From an uncultured Bacteroidales bacterium (GTDB lineage: Bacteria; Bacteroidota; Bacteroidia; Bacteroidales; Bacteroidaceae): DNA of 55,946 bases. The translations under genes were made by a program, and so were the position numbers. The notes under the pieces were generated by a model. That model did not search any database, had not been told where the DNA came from, and saw only the letters and a list, made by a program, of their open reading frames with translations. Location of the stretch: positions 1-55,946 of the forward strand of contig CADAPC010000008.1 in the NCBI GenBank assembly GCA_902789725.1. The letters are read 5' to 3'. Of the stretch, positions 43,465 to 52,542 are shown one piece after another. Position 1 is the stretch's first letter; the number at the start of each line of letters is the position of its first letter.

Positions 43465-43665
43465 ATGAGTCAGCAACAGCAACAACAGCATCAGCATCAG
43501 CACCACCACCATCATCACCACAAGGATGGGGCATCGCGCTTCAAGGAGCGCAGCCTCAATGCCATTGTCATTCGCAAAAAGGTGGAGAAGTACCTCAAAC
43601 TTGGGCTTATGGTGCTTGCTGGCCTCATGGTGCTCGCCGTGGGCTTTGCCTATCTTTTCGGATAA
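43465..43665 (+). CDS. Small His/Gln-rich membrane peptide of the export operon
   Basis: A 66-residue protein starting two bases after the wza stop. It opens with six Gln, then H-Q-H-Q and seven His, followed by a basic stretch (KERSLNAIVIRKKVEKY) and one membrane helix (about 46-65). The N-terminus would lie in the cytoplasm by the positive-inside rule. The His run uses both CAC and CAT codons, so it is kept as protein and not just a DNA slippage tract. Metal binding is possible. I do not know a named family. Confidence 0.75.
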   Translation: MSQQQQQQHQHQHHHHHHHKDGASRFKERSLNAIVIRKKVEKYLKLGLMVLAGLMVLAVGFAYLFG

Positions 43666-43837
43666 GCCACACAACCCTGCAAGTGCTCCCTTGGGGACAT
43701 TCTGTGTGCAACGGATGTTCCTGTTTTCTCTCCCATTATCGGAACAAACCATCGATTCTTCCCCTTATTTCGATGATTTATTCCGATATTTTTTATTTTT
43801 TCCATCCTCTTCCATTTTCTAACTCATGTTTTTTCTT

Positions 43838-43845
43838 TATCTTTG
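43838..43845 (+). promoter_or_regulatory. -7 box of trxB
   Basis: TATCTTTG matches TAnnTTTG and lies 31 bases before the ATG at 43876. The -33 region is T-rich without a perfect TTTG. Confidence 0.55.
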
Positions 43846-43875
43846 CAATCAAAACTAATTTGATACTCAGTTATT

Positions 43876-44823
43876 ATGGCTTTGAAAACTTTAATCATCG
43901 GCAGCGGACCTGCTGGCTACACCGCTGCCATATATGCCTCTCGCAGCTCGTTGGATCCTGTTCTCTACGAAGGGTTGCAACCAGGCGGACAATTGACCCA
44001 AACTACTGAAGTGGATAACTTCCCTGGCTATCCCAATGGTACCACAGGTGTGGAACTGATGGAGGATCTTAAAAAGCAAGCGGAGCGTTTGGGCACCGAT
44101 ATCCGTTTTGGCGTGGTGACAAAAGTGGATTTTTCTAAGGACGGCTCCACACCCCATCGAGTAACGACCGACGACGACACCGTGCTGGAAGCTCACACCA
44201 TCATCATCTCTACGGGGGCCTCGGCCAAATATCTTGGTTTGGACGATGAAAAGAAATATGCCGGTCTGGGAGTGTCGGCTTGTGCCACCTGCGATGCCTT
44301 TTTCTATCGCAAGAAAGTGGTGGCTGTTGTGGGTGGTGGCGACACCGCTTGCGAAGAGGCGCAATATCTGTCAAGCCTTGCCAAAAAAGTGTATATGATT
44401 GTGCGCCGCGATGTGTTACGTGCCAGCGATGCTATGCAGCAGAAGGTGAAAGAAGCGGAGAACATCGAAATTCTGTGGAACACGCAGACAGAAGGACTTT
44501 ATGGCGACAACAGCGTGGAAGGTGCCCATCTGGTTGAAAACAAAGGAAAGGAAGGTGAGCGTCGCTACGATTTGCCCATCGACGGATTCTTCTTGGCCAT
44601 TGGGCATCATCCCAACAGCGAAGTGTTTCGTCCTGACGTGGAAGTGGATGAGCAGGGATACATCAAGGTGCAGCACCCCACCACCGCTACGAATGTGCCA
44701 GGTGTGTTTGCAGCAGGCGATGTGGCCGACCCGCTTTATCGCCAAGCCATCAGCGCGGCTGGAAGCGGCTGTCATGCTGCCATTGATGCCTTGCACTACT
44801 TACAAGAAAAAGGGGTGGTGTAG
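43876..44823 (+). CDS. trxB: Thioredoxin-disulfide reductase
   Basis: A 315-residue FAD enzyme that passes electrons from NADPH to thioredoxin. GSGPAGYTAAIYASR near residues 8-22 binds FAD. SACATCDAFFY holds the redox pair C136-x-x-C139. GGGDTACEEAQYL is the NADPH site, and VFAAGDVAD the C-terminal FAD block. The next gene is a DsbD-type reductase that draws electrons from thioredoxin, so the two form a chain from NADPH to the periplasm. Confidence 0.96.
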   Translation: MALKTLIIGSGPAGYTAAIYASRSSLDPVLYEGLQPGGQLTQTTEVDNFPGYPNGTTGVELMEDLKKQAERLGTDIRFGVVTKVDFSKDGSTPHRVTTDDDTVLEAHTIIISTGASAKYLGLDDEKKYAGLGVSACATCDAFFYRKKVVAVVGGGDTACEEAQYLSSLAKKVYMIVRRDVLRASDAMQQKVKEAENIEILWNTQTEGLYGDNSVEGAHLVENKGKEGERRYDLPIDGFFLAIGHHPNSEVFRPDVEVDEQGYIKVQHPTTATNVPGVFAAGDVADPLYRQAISAAGSGCHAAIDALHYLQEKGVV

Positions 44824-44890
44824 CAGATGGCGAATCAGAACGTGTTAGCGTGTGTTTAGCATCGAGTTTAGTGCATAGCGTATAGCGAAG

Positions 44891-47107
44891 ATGAAACGTT
44901 TGTTTTTAGTATTGTTGACCCTTTGTTGCTTGGGAGTGGCAAATGCACAGTTTGTCAAACCCGTGAAGGTGACAACTACCATCAAGGAAACATCGGCCAC
45001 AGAGGCTGAAATTACGTTCGTGGCCAACATCAATCCGGGATGGCACATGTATGGTTCTCAAGTGGTGGAGAATGGACCTACGCCCACCACGCTCAGCATC
45101 GAGAAGATTTCCGGTGCTCAGTTGGATGGAGCGTTGAAGTCGGTCGCACCTCCTGTCAAGAAGTTTGAGGCCATGTTCAATGCCGATGTTTACTTCTTCG
45201 AAGGTTCGGCCACCTTCATTCAGAAACTGAAACTTTTGGGTGGCAAGTACGAGGTGGAAGGCTACTTGGAATATGGTGCCTGCGACGACCGAAATTGCAT
45301 CCCGCCCACCTCGGTCGATTTCAAGTTTAATGGCGAAGTGCCTATGCTGAAGGTAAAGGAAGAACCGAAGGCGAAGGAAGAACCTAAAGCTGAGGAGAAG
45401 CAGGCAACTGCTGACGAAGCACCCGCGGCTACCGACGACGAATCGATGCCAATCGACACGGCTTCGTATGACGTTTTGCCCCTCGTAGGCGATTCAGCTT
45501 CCGAAGCTTTCGAAACCGACATTTGGGCTCCTGTCGTTGACCAACTCAAAGTGTTTGAACAGGGTGGCAGTAACGACACGTCCGACTCTTCCCTTTGGGA
45601 GATTTTCTTGCTCGGGCTTGTGGGCGGCTTGGTGGCTCTGGTTACTCCCTGCGTGTGGCCCATCATCCCGATGACAGTTTCTTTTTTCCTGAAAAAAGGA
45701 ACAACAAAGAAATCTACTGAGGAAGAGAAGAAGGCAGCGAAGAAACGTGGCATTCGCGATGCAGTGCTCTATGGCATCAGCATCATTGTCATCTATGTCA
45801 CCTTGGGGCTTGCCATCACTCTCATCTTTGGTGCTACGGCACTCAACAAATTGGCCACTGATGCAGCGTTCAACATCTTCTTCTTCCTCATGTTGCTCGT
45901 CTTCGGCATCTCGTTCATTGGCGGCTTTGAACTCACCCTTCCTTCCAAATGGAACACGGCGGTTGACAACAAAGCTAACAGCACCACAGGCTTGTTGAGC
46001 ATCTTCCTCATGGCCTTCACGTTGGTGCTGGTCAGCTTTTCTTGCACAGGCCCCATCATCGGCTTCCTGCTGGTGCAGGTGGTTACTTCCAGCATCGTTG
46101 GCCCTGTCATTGGCATGTTGGGCTTCGCCGTTGCATTGGCATTGCCCTTCACCCTCTTTGCCCTCTTCCCCCAGTGGCTCAATGCTGTGCCCAAGAGCGG
46201 CAACTGGATGAATGTGGTGAAGGTAACGCTGGGGTTTGTAGAATTGGCCTTCGCCCTCAAGTTCTTTTCTGTGGCCGATTTGACGAACAATTGGGGACTT
46301 CTCGACCGCGAGGTGTTTCTTTCTCTCTGGATTGTTCTTTCAGCCCTTTTGGGCGCCTACCTCATTGGGTGGATTCGTTTCCCACATGATGAAGAGGAGT
46401 ATGACGAAATGGGCAATGTGATGATGCACACCAAGACCTCCATTCCCCGTTTCTTCATGGCGCTCATCGCTTTTGCGTTTGCCATCTATATGGTGCCTGG
46501 CTTATGGGGTGCACCTCTTAAAGCTGTGAGTGCATTCGCTCCTCCCATGAAGACGCAAGACTTCAACCTTGCGCCTGAAAAGGAGGTGAAACCAATGTTT
46601 ACCGACTATGAGGAGGGTATGCGATATGCTAAGGAGCACCACCTCCCCGTCATGATAGATTTCACGGGTTATGGATGTGTAAATTGCCGCAAAATGGAGG
46701 CAGCCGTCTTCACCGACCCCAGGGTGGCTGACATCATGACCAACAAATACGTGCTCATCCAGCTCTATGTGGATGAGAAAACCAAACTCCCTGAGCCCAT
46801 TCTGGTGAAGGGGGGGGAGGACAATGCAGTGTTGAGCGTAGGCGTGTCAGCCGATGTCAGCATTTCAGCATCGAACGGAGAGAGCAACTATCAGTATGAA
46901 AACTCCTACGACAGCAACACCCAAAAGCTGCGCACCGTGGGCGACAAATGGGGTTATTTGCTAGCCACTAAGTTCGGTGCTACTGCCCAACCCTTCTATG
47001 TGCTCATCGACAACGAGGGCAACCCCTTGGAACGCTCCTATTCCTACGACGAGGACATCCCCCGTTTCCTCGATTGGCTCAACAGCGGTTTGTCAAGATA
47101 TAAGTAA
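44891..47107 (+). CDS. dsbD: DsbD-family thiol:disulfide interchange protein
   Basis: A 738-residue membrane protein. Signal peptide (1-20), DsbD N-terminal domain (about 22-150) and a Lys/Glu/Ala-rich linker with KEEPKAKEEPKAEE (about 155-190). A CcdA-like membrane domain (about 235-540) has its redox Cys in TPCVWPIIP and SFSCTGPIIG. A C-terminal thioredoxin domain (about 570-738) has CVNC at about 595-598. Electrons would pass from cytoplasmic thioredoxin across the membrane to periplasmic thiols. The thioredoxin motif CVNC is like E. coli DsbD (CVAC). It lies 67 bases after trxB. Confidence 0.93.
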   Translation: MKRLFLVLLTLCCLGVANAQFVKPVKVTTTIKETSATEAEITFVANINPGWHMYGSQVVENGPTPTTLSIEKISGAQLDGALKSVAPPVKKFEAMFNADVYFFEGSATFIQKLKLLGGKYEVEGYLEYGACDDRNCIPPTSVDFKFNGEVPMLKVKEEPKAKEEPKAEEKQATADEAPAATDDESMPIDTASYDVLPLVGDSASEAFETDIWAPVVDQLKVFEQGGSNDTSDSSLWEIFLLGLVGGLVALVTPCVWPIIPMTVSFFLKKGTTKKSTEEEKKAAKKRGIRDAVLYGISIIVIYVTLGLAITLIFGATALNKLATDAAFNIFFFLMLLVFGISFIGGFELTLPSKWNTAVDNKANSTTGLLSIFLMAFTLVLVSFSCTGPIIGFLLVQVVTSSIVGPVIGMLGFAVALALPFTLFALFPQWLNAVPKSGNWMNVVKVTLGFVELAFALKFFSVADLTNNWGLLDREVFLSLWIVLSALLGAYLIGWIRFPHDEEEYDEMGNVMMHTKTSIPRFFMALIAFAFAIYMVPGLWGAPLKAVSAFAPPMKTQDFNLAPEKEVKPMFTDYEEGMRYAKEHHLPVMIDFTGYGCVNCRKMEAAVFTDPRVADIMTNKYVLIQLYVDEKTKLPEPILVKGGEDNAVLSVGVSADVSISASNGESNYQYENSYDSNTQKLRTVGDKWGYLLATKFGATAQPFYVLIDNEGNPLERSYSYDEDIPRFLDWLNSGLSRYK

Positions 47108-47166
47108 TTTCACTTCCAAAGGTAACTTAGATTTTTTTTACTTTTCACTATTCACTTTTCACTTCA
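47104..47166. repeat. Dispersed intergenic repeat, copy C
   Basis: CTTCCAAAGGTAACTTAGATTT (47113 on), a run of T, then ACTTTTCACTATTCACTTTTC. It matches the second half of copy A and fills the gap between dsbD and the DUF853 gene, ending three bases before the ATG at 47169. Confidence 0.7.
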
Positions 47167-47168
47167 TT

Positions 47169-48926
47169 ATGTTCATCAACAATCATCTTTATATAGCTCA
47201 TTGCGATGAAGGCCCTATCCATTTGATGGGCAAAATGTGCAACCGTCACGGCTTGATTGCAGGTGCAACGGGTACAGGTAAGACAGTTTCCTTGCAGGTG
47301 CTTGCCGAAACGTTCAGTCAGGCAGGTGTCCCCTGCTTTATGGCTGATATGAAGGGCGACCTTTCGGGCATCTCTCAGGCAGGTAGCCTCTCTTCTTTCA
47401 TCGAAAAAAGGAAGGACGAGTTTGGCGTGCCTAACCCTGAATTCAAGGCCTGCCCTGTGCGCTTCTACGATGTGTTTGGTGAACAGGGCTTCCCCATGCG
47501 CACTACAGTCTCGGCCATGGGACCTCAGCTCTTGGCGCGATTGATGAACCTGACCGAGGTGCAGAGTGGGGTGCTCAATATCGTCTTCCGCATTGCCGAC
47601 GATAAAGAATTGCTGCTCATCGATTTGAAAGATTTGCGCCTCATGCTCGACTTTGTCGGACAGAATACGAGTCTTTTCACCACTGTCTATGGCAACATAT
47701 CTCCTGCCAGCATCGGAGCCATTCAGCGCGCTGTGTTGGCTATTGAGAGCGAGGGTGGGGACAAGTTCTTCGGTGAACCTGCTTTCGATGTGAACGATCT
47801 CATCGACACAGAGGAAGGGAAGGGAGTGATGAGTGTGCTTGCTGCCGACAAGCTGATGCTCAACCCTAAGCTCTATTCCACTTTCCTCCTTTGGCTCATG
47901 ACCGAACTCTATGCCACACTTCCCGAAGTGGGCGACCAAGAACTGCCTAAGCTTGTTTTCTTCTTCGACGAGGCGCACATGCTGTTCGATGGTACATCCA
48001 AGGCAATGATCGATAAGTTGGAACAGGTCATTCGTCTCATCCGCTCGAAGGGGGTGGGTATCTACTTCATCAGCCAATCGCCTTCCGACATTCCCGATGC
48101 CATCCTCGGACAGTTGGGCAACCGCATTCAACATGCCCTGCGTGCCTACACTCCCAAAGATCAAAAGGCCGTGCGCGTGGCGGCTCAGTCGTTCAGAGCT
48201 AATCCCGCTTTCAGCACTGAGCAAGCCATCATGGAACTGGGCACGGGCGAAGCCCTTGTCTCCGTGCTCGACGAGAAGGGGGCTCCTACCATTGTGCAAC
48301 GAGCCAAAATCCTCTTTCCACTCAGTCAGATTGGTGCCATCACCGCTGGGCAACGGCTCGACATTCAAAATGCAGCTCCAGAGCGCATCAAGGCCTACGC
48401 TGATTACTTCGACCGCGAAAGTGCATACGAAGTGCTGATTGCTCAAAAGGAGCAGGAGGATGCCGAAGCAGCCGAGATGTTGCGTCGTCAAGAGGAAGCC
48501 AAAAGGCAGAAAGAGGCTGAAAAGGAAGCTGAACGCCAGCAGAAGGAACAGGACAAACTTCGCCGTGAACAAGAAAAAGAAGCGGAACGCTTGCGAAAGG
48601 AACAAGAGAAAGAAGCGGAACGTCAACGCAAGGAAGCGGAACGTCAGGCAAAAGAGAAGTCAAAGACTTCCAGCATGTGGACGCGCACCATCTTTGGCAC
48701 CCTCATCGGAGCCGTCCTCGGTTCGGTGGGGCATCAGGTGGGCACCTCGGTTGGCAAGAAGATTACGGGCAACACATCTTCTCGCTCATCCTCTTCTTCC
48801 AAGAAATCCACTTCCTCCAAGAAGAAAAGCTCATCTGGTTCTGTTATCGGCAAAGCTGCCAAGTCAGCCGCCACCACCGCCACTCGCAAGGTGACTACCG
48901 AGATACTGAAGAACATTTTCAAATAA
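47169..48926 (+). CDS. HerA-like DUF853 ATPase
   Basis: A 585-residue cytoplasmic protein of the DUF853/YjgR family, HerA-FtsK-type P-loop ATPases of unclear physiological role. Walker A GATGTGKT at residues 32-39, Walker B KLVFFFDEAHMLFD near 265-278, then QSPSDIPDAILGQLGNRIQHALRA, a family hallmark. Residues about 425-500 are a Lys/Glu/Arg-rich helix (coiled coil), followed by a short hydrophobic stretch (about 505-525) and a Ser/Lys-rich region. The open frame extends back to 46977 inside dsbD; ATG 47169 gives the family N-terminus. No partner gene such as NurA is nearby. Confidence 0.9.
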   Translation: MFINNHLYIAHCDEGPIHLMGKMCNRHGLIAGATGTGKTVSLQVLAETFSQAGVPCFMADMKGDLSGISQAGSLSSFIEKRKDEFGVPNPEFKACPVRFYDVFGEQGFPMRTTVSAMGPQLLARLMNLTEVQSGVLNIVFRIADDKELLLIDLKDLRLMLDFVGQNTSLFTTVYGNISPASIGAIQRAVLAIESEGGDKFFGEPAFDVNDLIDTEEGKGVMSVLAADKLMLNPKLYSTFLLWLMTELYATLPEVGDQELPKLVFFFDEAHMLFDGTSKAMIDKLEQVIRLIRSKGVGIYFISQSPSDIPDAILGQLGNRIQHALRAYTPKDQKAVRVAAQSFRANPAFSTEQAIMELGTGEALVSVLDEKGAPTIVQRAKILFPLSQIGAITAGQRLDIQNAAPERIKAYADYFDRESAYEVLIAQKEQEDAEAAEMLRRQEEAKRQKEAEKEAERQQKEQDKLRREQEKEAERLRKEQEKEAERQRKEAERQAKEKSKTSSMWTRTIFGTLIGAVLGSVGHQVGTSVGKKITGNTSSRSSSSSKKSTSSKKKSSSGSVIGKAAKSAATTATRKVTTEILKNIFK

Positions 48927-49101
48927 ACCTGTCTTCAGTGCTCTGTCCACCTCTCCATCAACCGAATTGCGGCACGAAAACATGTGCCACCTCATATGTT
49001 TTTTTTAACAGCAGGTGAAGAAATAGAAGCCCCCTTACTACAGAATAAAATGATGCAGCAACAACGACAAGACAAATTTCTGAGTGGCGTACGGTGGGGA
49101 G

Positions 49102-49140
49102 TTTTTTTTCATCGTCGGAAGAAATTTTGTCCTTCCGCCG
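49102..49140. repeat. Second dispersed hairpin element, copy 2
   Basis: TTTTTTTTCATCGTCGG... with stem CGGAAG (49116-49121) / CTTCCG (49132-49137) around an AAATTTTGTC-like loop. It matches the minus strand of 39372-39401 and its flank. The rest of 48927-49282 has no gene that I can support. Confidence 0.5.
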
Positions 49141-49282
49141 AAGAGAAGGATTTGCCCTCAAAAAATGTGAGGATGTTTCATTGCTTGACTGCAAACACCT
49201 CGTTTTTGTCTCGTTTCTGCCAATCTTTGCCGAAATTATCAAATAATTGGCACAGAATACTGATAGTTGAAAGAAAAAGTCG

Positions 49283-49290
49283 TATATTTG
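49283..49290 (+). promoter_or_regulatory. -7 box for the secreted helical-repeat protein
   Basis: TATATTTG fits TAnnTTTG; no good -33 box is seen. The start would be near 49297, 65 bases before the ATG at 49362, and it excludes the long upstream extension of the frame. Confidence 0.45.
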
Positions 49291-49361
49291 CCGCCAAAGC
49301 GACATGGTGTTGCTTGTTTTTAACCGAAATGTTTTTTATTACTAACTATTCAAAATCATTT

Positions 49362-52214
49362 ATGATGAAGAAATCTTTACTCTTTCTCGTAATGACACTG
49401 ATGCCGCTGGCCAGTGTCTTTGCACAGGACGCGGAAGGCGAAGAGGGCGCAGAACAGCAAACTCCAGTTGCCTACACTAAGTCTTTGCAGTCGGTGATTG
49501 ACGATGCCAAGTTCCTCGTCTCAGACAGTCATTACACCACAGGCCAAAGTGAACTGCAAGCTGCTATTGATGTGGCTGAAGGCAGATTGGCTGAGTTTGC
49601 AAACCCTACTTTGGATCCAGACGAAACCACCGCTGAAGCGATGATTCGACTGAACAACGACGGAGTGTATGAGGCTATGAGAACTCTGCAAGCCGCCATC
49701 GACGCTTTTGTGTTTGGCAATGGTCATGCCGATGCTACAGAAAAAATACAAAATCCTTCTTTTGACAAGGACAATAACAACAGCAAAACGGTCACCTCGT
49801 GGACAGTAAGCAACTTCAAGCAGAACAAGCGCGATGTAAACTACGGCACAAACCGCTTCAACGAGAATTCCGAAGCATACAACTTCAGATATTTTGTTGA
49901 GCAGTGGATTGCCGCTGGTAATTCACTTGCAGGTTCGGGCGACATCAATCAGGTGGTGACAGGTCTGCCAGCTGGACACTACCGCCTCACTGCCGACGTG
50001 TTTGTGCACAACCAGAAGTATAGCCCCGATAATGAGGAGGCTGTTGGCGTTGAGCTCTATGCCAATGACGCTGTTCGCGAAATTGGTTTCGTGGGTCTTG
50101 ATGACAATAAGACAGCGGCCTTCAGTGTCGATTTCGACATTACAGAAGGGCAGGACGCTTCCATCGGCCTGCGTTTTGCCGATGTCAACTTCAACTGGTT
50201 GGGTTTGGACAACATCACCCTTCTCTACATTGGCGACCCGGAAATCTATAACAACATAGCCAACGCAGAGAAGCTTGCAGCAGCTAAGGAAGCACTTGCC
50301 GCATCGCTGACAGCCGCTAGGGAAACGTTGGCTAACGAGGCTGCTCCGCTCTACCGCAACGAACTGCAAGCTGCCATCGACGTGGCCAGCGAGTTTGGCG
50401 ACGGTGCCACACTTGAAGCCCTTGAAGAGGCTAAGGCCACACTGGATGCAGAAGTGAAGACCTTCAACAGCAACAACAAATACTTCACCGACTTGCAGGC
50501 TGCCATCGAAAGCGCAGAGGCACTGCTCAATGACGAGACCATGACTGAGGGCAAGAAAGCCTTCCAGCAAGCTATTGACGATGCAAAGGCTGCATTGGAG
50601 TCAGCTAAGGCTTCTGCCGCTGACACAGAAACTGCTATCGAAGTGCTGCAGAGCGCACAGACAGCATTAGGCGAGGGCCAGTCAAACTATGGCATCGTGA
50701 ATGCAAGCTATGCACATCCAGCTAACGTCATCACGAACGGTAAGATGAGTTCATACGATGGTTGGGACATTCTGCATGCCAGCAGCACCAATCCAGACAT
50801 CAAGATCAACACCTCAGGCGATTATTCTTTGTTCAGCAAGCCTTTCATGGAGTGCTGGATTGCAAGCGGTAGCAGCTTAGGACAGGAAAATTATGCTCGC
50901 CAAACCGTTACGGCACTGCCCAACGGCCTTCCATTGCCAGCTGGCTATTATGTGCTGAAGGCTGCAGCTTTGGCCACTCAGCAGGGCGATGCCGCACTGG
51001 ATGTGACAGGTGTTACCCTGAAACTGGGTGAGGAAGAGGTGGCAGTTCAAACAGCCAACGGCGTTCCTGAAATGTACACGCTCTATTTCAACAAGACAGA
51101 CGAGGGTGGTGAACTCACATTTGGCCTCTTCATCGATGCTGCTACCGATGCCAACTGGGTTGCATGGGACGAAGTGGAACTGCAGTATGTAGGGGATAAA
51201 GACAAGTACATGAGCGACTACGCAGCAGCCGTGCTGGGTGAAAGCATGGACAAGCTGAAGGCAGCTGTGGCCGATGCCAATGCCCTGCTTGAAAATGTTG
51301 ACCTGAACGGCGTTGACTTCGAAGGCACAGAGCTAGGCTTTGCTATGGGCGAGGCTCAGTTCTACATTGAGAATCCTACAGACGAGGATGCCACGGAGGA
51401 ACTCTTCAATCAGTTGATTTCAGACATCAACGAGGGCATGAAGAAATTCTACACAAGCGGTGTGTCGCCCAAGGACGGTCTGACATTCGACTTCACAAGC
51501 TTCATCCAGAACGCAGAGTTCGATGTTCAGCCAGGTGAGGAATGGACAGCCGAAGCTGGTGTTCTGCCAGGTGGAACAGATTGTGCTAACTGGTGGTTCG
51601 GAAGCAGTGGCCCTTCTGACCTTATTCAGGACTTCAGCCAAACTATCGAGAACATGCCTGCAGGTAACTATCTGCTTGAAGTAAAGGCTGCTGTTCGTGT
51701 TGACATGAACTATGCTACAGATAACTACACTGAGGATAATTTGCCAACTTACTTAACTGCCTGCAAGGTGTATGCCAATGCCGACAGCGCAGATGTACAC
51801 CCCTTCTTCTATGAAGACGAAGCTAAGGGTCTCACACTTGAGAACATGTTGCTGATGACGAATGAATATGACTACCGTCATGGCAACGGCACCCTCATCG
51901 ATGACATGTTGAAGGGTACGGATTACTTCCGCACTTATATACCATTCACTCTCACCGAGGCTGGTGAAATCAAGGTGGGTTTCCACATTGAACTGCCCCA
52001 GAAGGCGGGTCAGATGCCATTCATCGACTACTTCCACCTCTCATACTATGGCAATCAGGAAATCGACATCGAAACCATCACTGCCATTGAAGAGGTTGTA
52101 GCACAGGCACCAGCAGCCGACACCAGCATCTACGACCTGCAGGGGCGCAAAGTGGCTGGCAAGTTGACTCCTGGTATCTACATCCGCAACGGGAAAAAAG
52201 TTCTGGTTAAGTGA
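49362..52214 (+). CDS. Large secreted protein with FIVAR-like helical repeats and C-terminal tail, function unknown
   Basis: A 950-residue secreted protein (MMKKSLLFLVMTLMPLASVFAQ). A helical segment (about 35-120) is followed by a beta-sandwich, with VVTGLPAGHYRLTADVFVH near 195-215. Then comes a long Ala/Glu-rich FIVAR-like helical region (about 300-440, repeating LQAAIDVA, LQAAIESAEALL). Two more beta-sandwich domains with the same pattern follow (TALPNGLPLPAGYYVLKA, ENMPAGNYLLEVKAA). The end IYDLQGRKVAGKLTPGIYIR is the Prevotella-type tail. The three beta domains look like carbohydrate-binding or cell-surface modules. It shares layout and tail with the 1095-residue protein at 18888-22175. 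I see no catalytic motif. Confidence 0.75.
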   Translation: MMKKSLLFLVMTLMPLASVFAQDAEGEEGAEQQTPVAYTKSLQSVIDDAKFLVSDSHYTTGQSELQAAIDVAEGRLAEFANPTLDPDETTAEAMIRLNNDGVYEAMRTLQAAIDAFVFGNGHADATEKIQNPSFDKDNNNSKTVTSWTVSNFKQNKRDVNYGTNRFNENSEAYNFRYFVEQWIAAGNSLAGSGDINQVVTGLPAGHYRLTADVFVHNQKYSPDNEEAVGVELYANDAVREIGFVGLDDNKTAAFSVDFDITEGQDASIGLRFADVNFNWLGLDNITLLYIGDPEIYNNIANAEKLAAAKEALAASLTAARETLANEAAPLYRNELQAAIDVASEFGDGATLEALEEAKATLDAEVKTFNSNNKYFTDLQAAIESAEALLNDETMTEGKKAFQQAIDDAKAALESAKASAADTETAIEVLQSAQTALGEGQSNYGIVNASYAHPANVITNGKMSSYDGWDILHASSTNPDIKINTSGDYSLFSKPFMECWIASGSSLGQENYARQTVTALPNGLPLPAGYYVLKAAALATQQGDAALDVTGVTLKLGEEEVAVQTANGVPEMYTLYFNKTDEGGELTFGLFIDAATDANWVAWDEVELQYVGDKDKYMSDYAAAVLGESMDKLKAAVADANALLENVDLNGVDFEGTELGFAMGEAQFYIENPTDEDATEELFNQLISDINEGMKKFYTSGVSPKDGLTFDFTSFIQNAEFDVQPGEEWTAEAGVLPGGTDCANWWFGSSGPSDLIQDFSQTIENMPAGNYLLEVKAAVRVDMNYATDNYTEDNLPTYLTACKVYANADSADVHPFFYEDEAKGLTLENMLLMTNEYDYRHGNGTLIDDMLKGTDYFRTYIPFTLTEAGEIKVGFHIELPQKAGQMPFIDYFHLSYYGNQEIDIETITAIEEVVAQAPAADTSIYDLQGRKVAGKLTPGIYIRNGKKVLVK

Positions 52215-52377
52215 GAGTAAAGAATCAAGTTCGCTTGAATTCTTTGCCGAACGTGAAGAACTTGCGCGAAGCGAACGTTCTGGTTAAGTAAAGAATCAAG
52301 CTCGCTTGAATTCTTTGCCGAACGTGAAGAACTTGCGCGAAGCGAACGTTCTGGTTAAGTAAAGAATCAAGCTCGCT
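52200..52377. repeat. 71-bp tandem repeat that copies the end of the gene
   Basis: Two full units (52200-52276 with 6 extra bases, and 52277-52347) and a 30-base partial third (52348-52377). Each begins GTTCTGGTTAAG, the last four codons of the preceding gene (VLVK), followed by TGA or TAA. So every unit recreates the gene end and a stop. Units contain a near-perfect hairpin AAAGAATCAAG / CTTGAATTCTTT. Confidence 0.85.
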
Positions 52378-52383
52378 AATAGC

Positions 52384-52422
52384 AAAAAGCGGGAGCATCT
52401 GTCGAAGATACTCCCGCTTTTT
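52384..52422. terminator. Strong rho-independent terminator
   Basis: AAAAAGCGGGAG (52384-52395) pairs perfectly with 52411-52422 around a 15-base loop; the stem ends in five T. It works in both directions, between a plus-strand gene and the minus-strand manA. Confidence 0.85.
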
Positions 52423-52484
52423 CTGTCTGCATTTATAATTGCAGCATTAAGAACTATTCCTGGCTATAAATGAAAAATCTCTTT

Positions 52485-52542
52485 AAGTAACTTAGATTTT
52501 TGGCTATGCCGAGCTAAAAGGTTCACTCTTCACTTTTCACTT
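52485..52542. repeat. Dispersed intergenic repeat, copy D
   Basis: AAGTAACTTAGATTTTTGGC, TATGCCGAGCTAAAAGGTTC, then ACTCTTCACTTTTCACTT. It matches the first half of copy A (reverse complement) over about 55 bases with few changes. Its last bases form the manA stop codon (TCA at 52537-52539). Confidence 0.75.

Noticed and set aside
47148..48626. Open frame of 492 codons opposite the DUF853 gene
   Set aside because: The plus strand has Walker motifs and family blocks throughout; the antisense frame has low-complexity sequence and no promoter.
48984..49361. Extension of the secreted helical-repeat protein by 126 codons
   Set aside because: A normal signal peptide begins at 49362, and a -7 box lies at 49283-49290, inside the extension.
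52200..52377. Possible CRISPR array
   Set aside because: The units are 71 bp, directly adjacent and contain no unique spacers; no cas gene is in the window.
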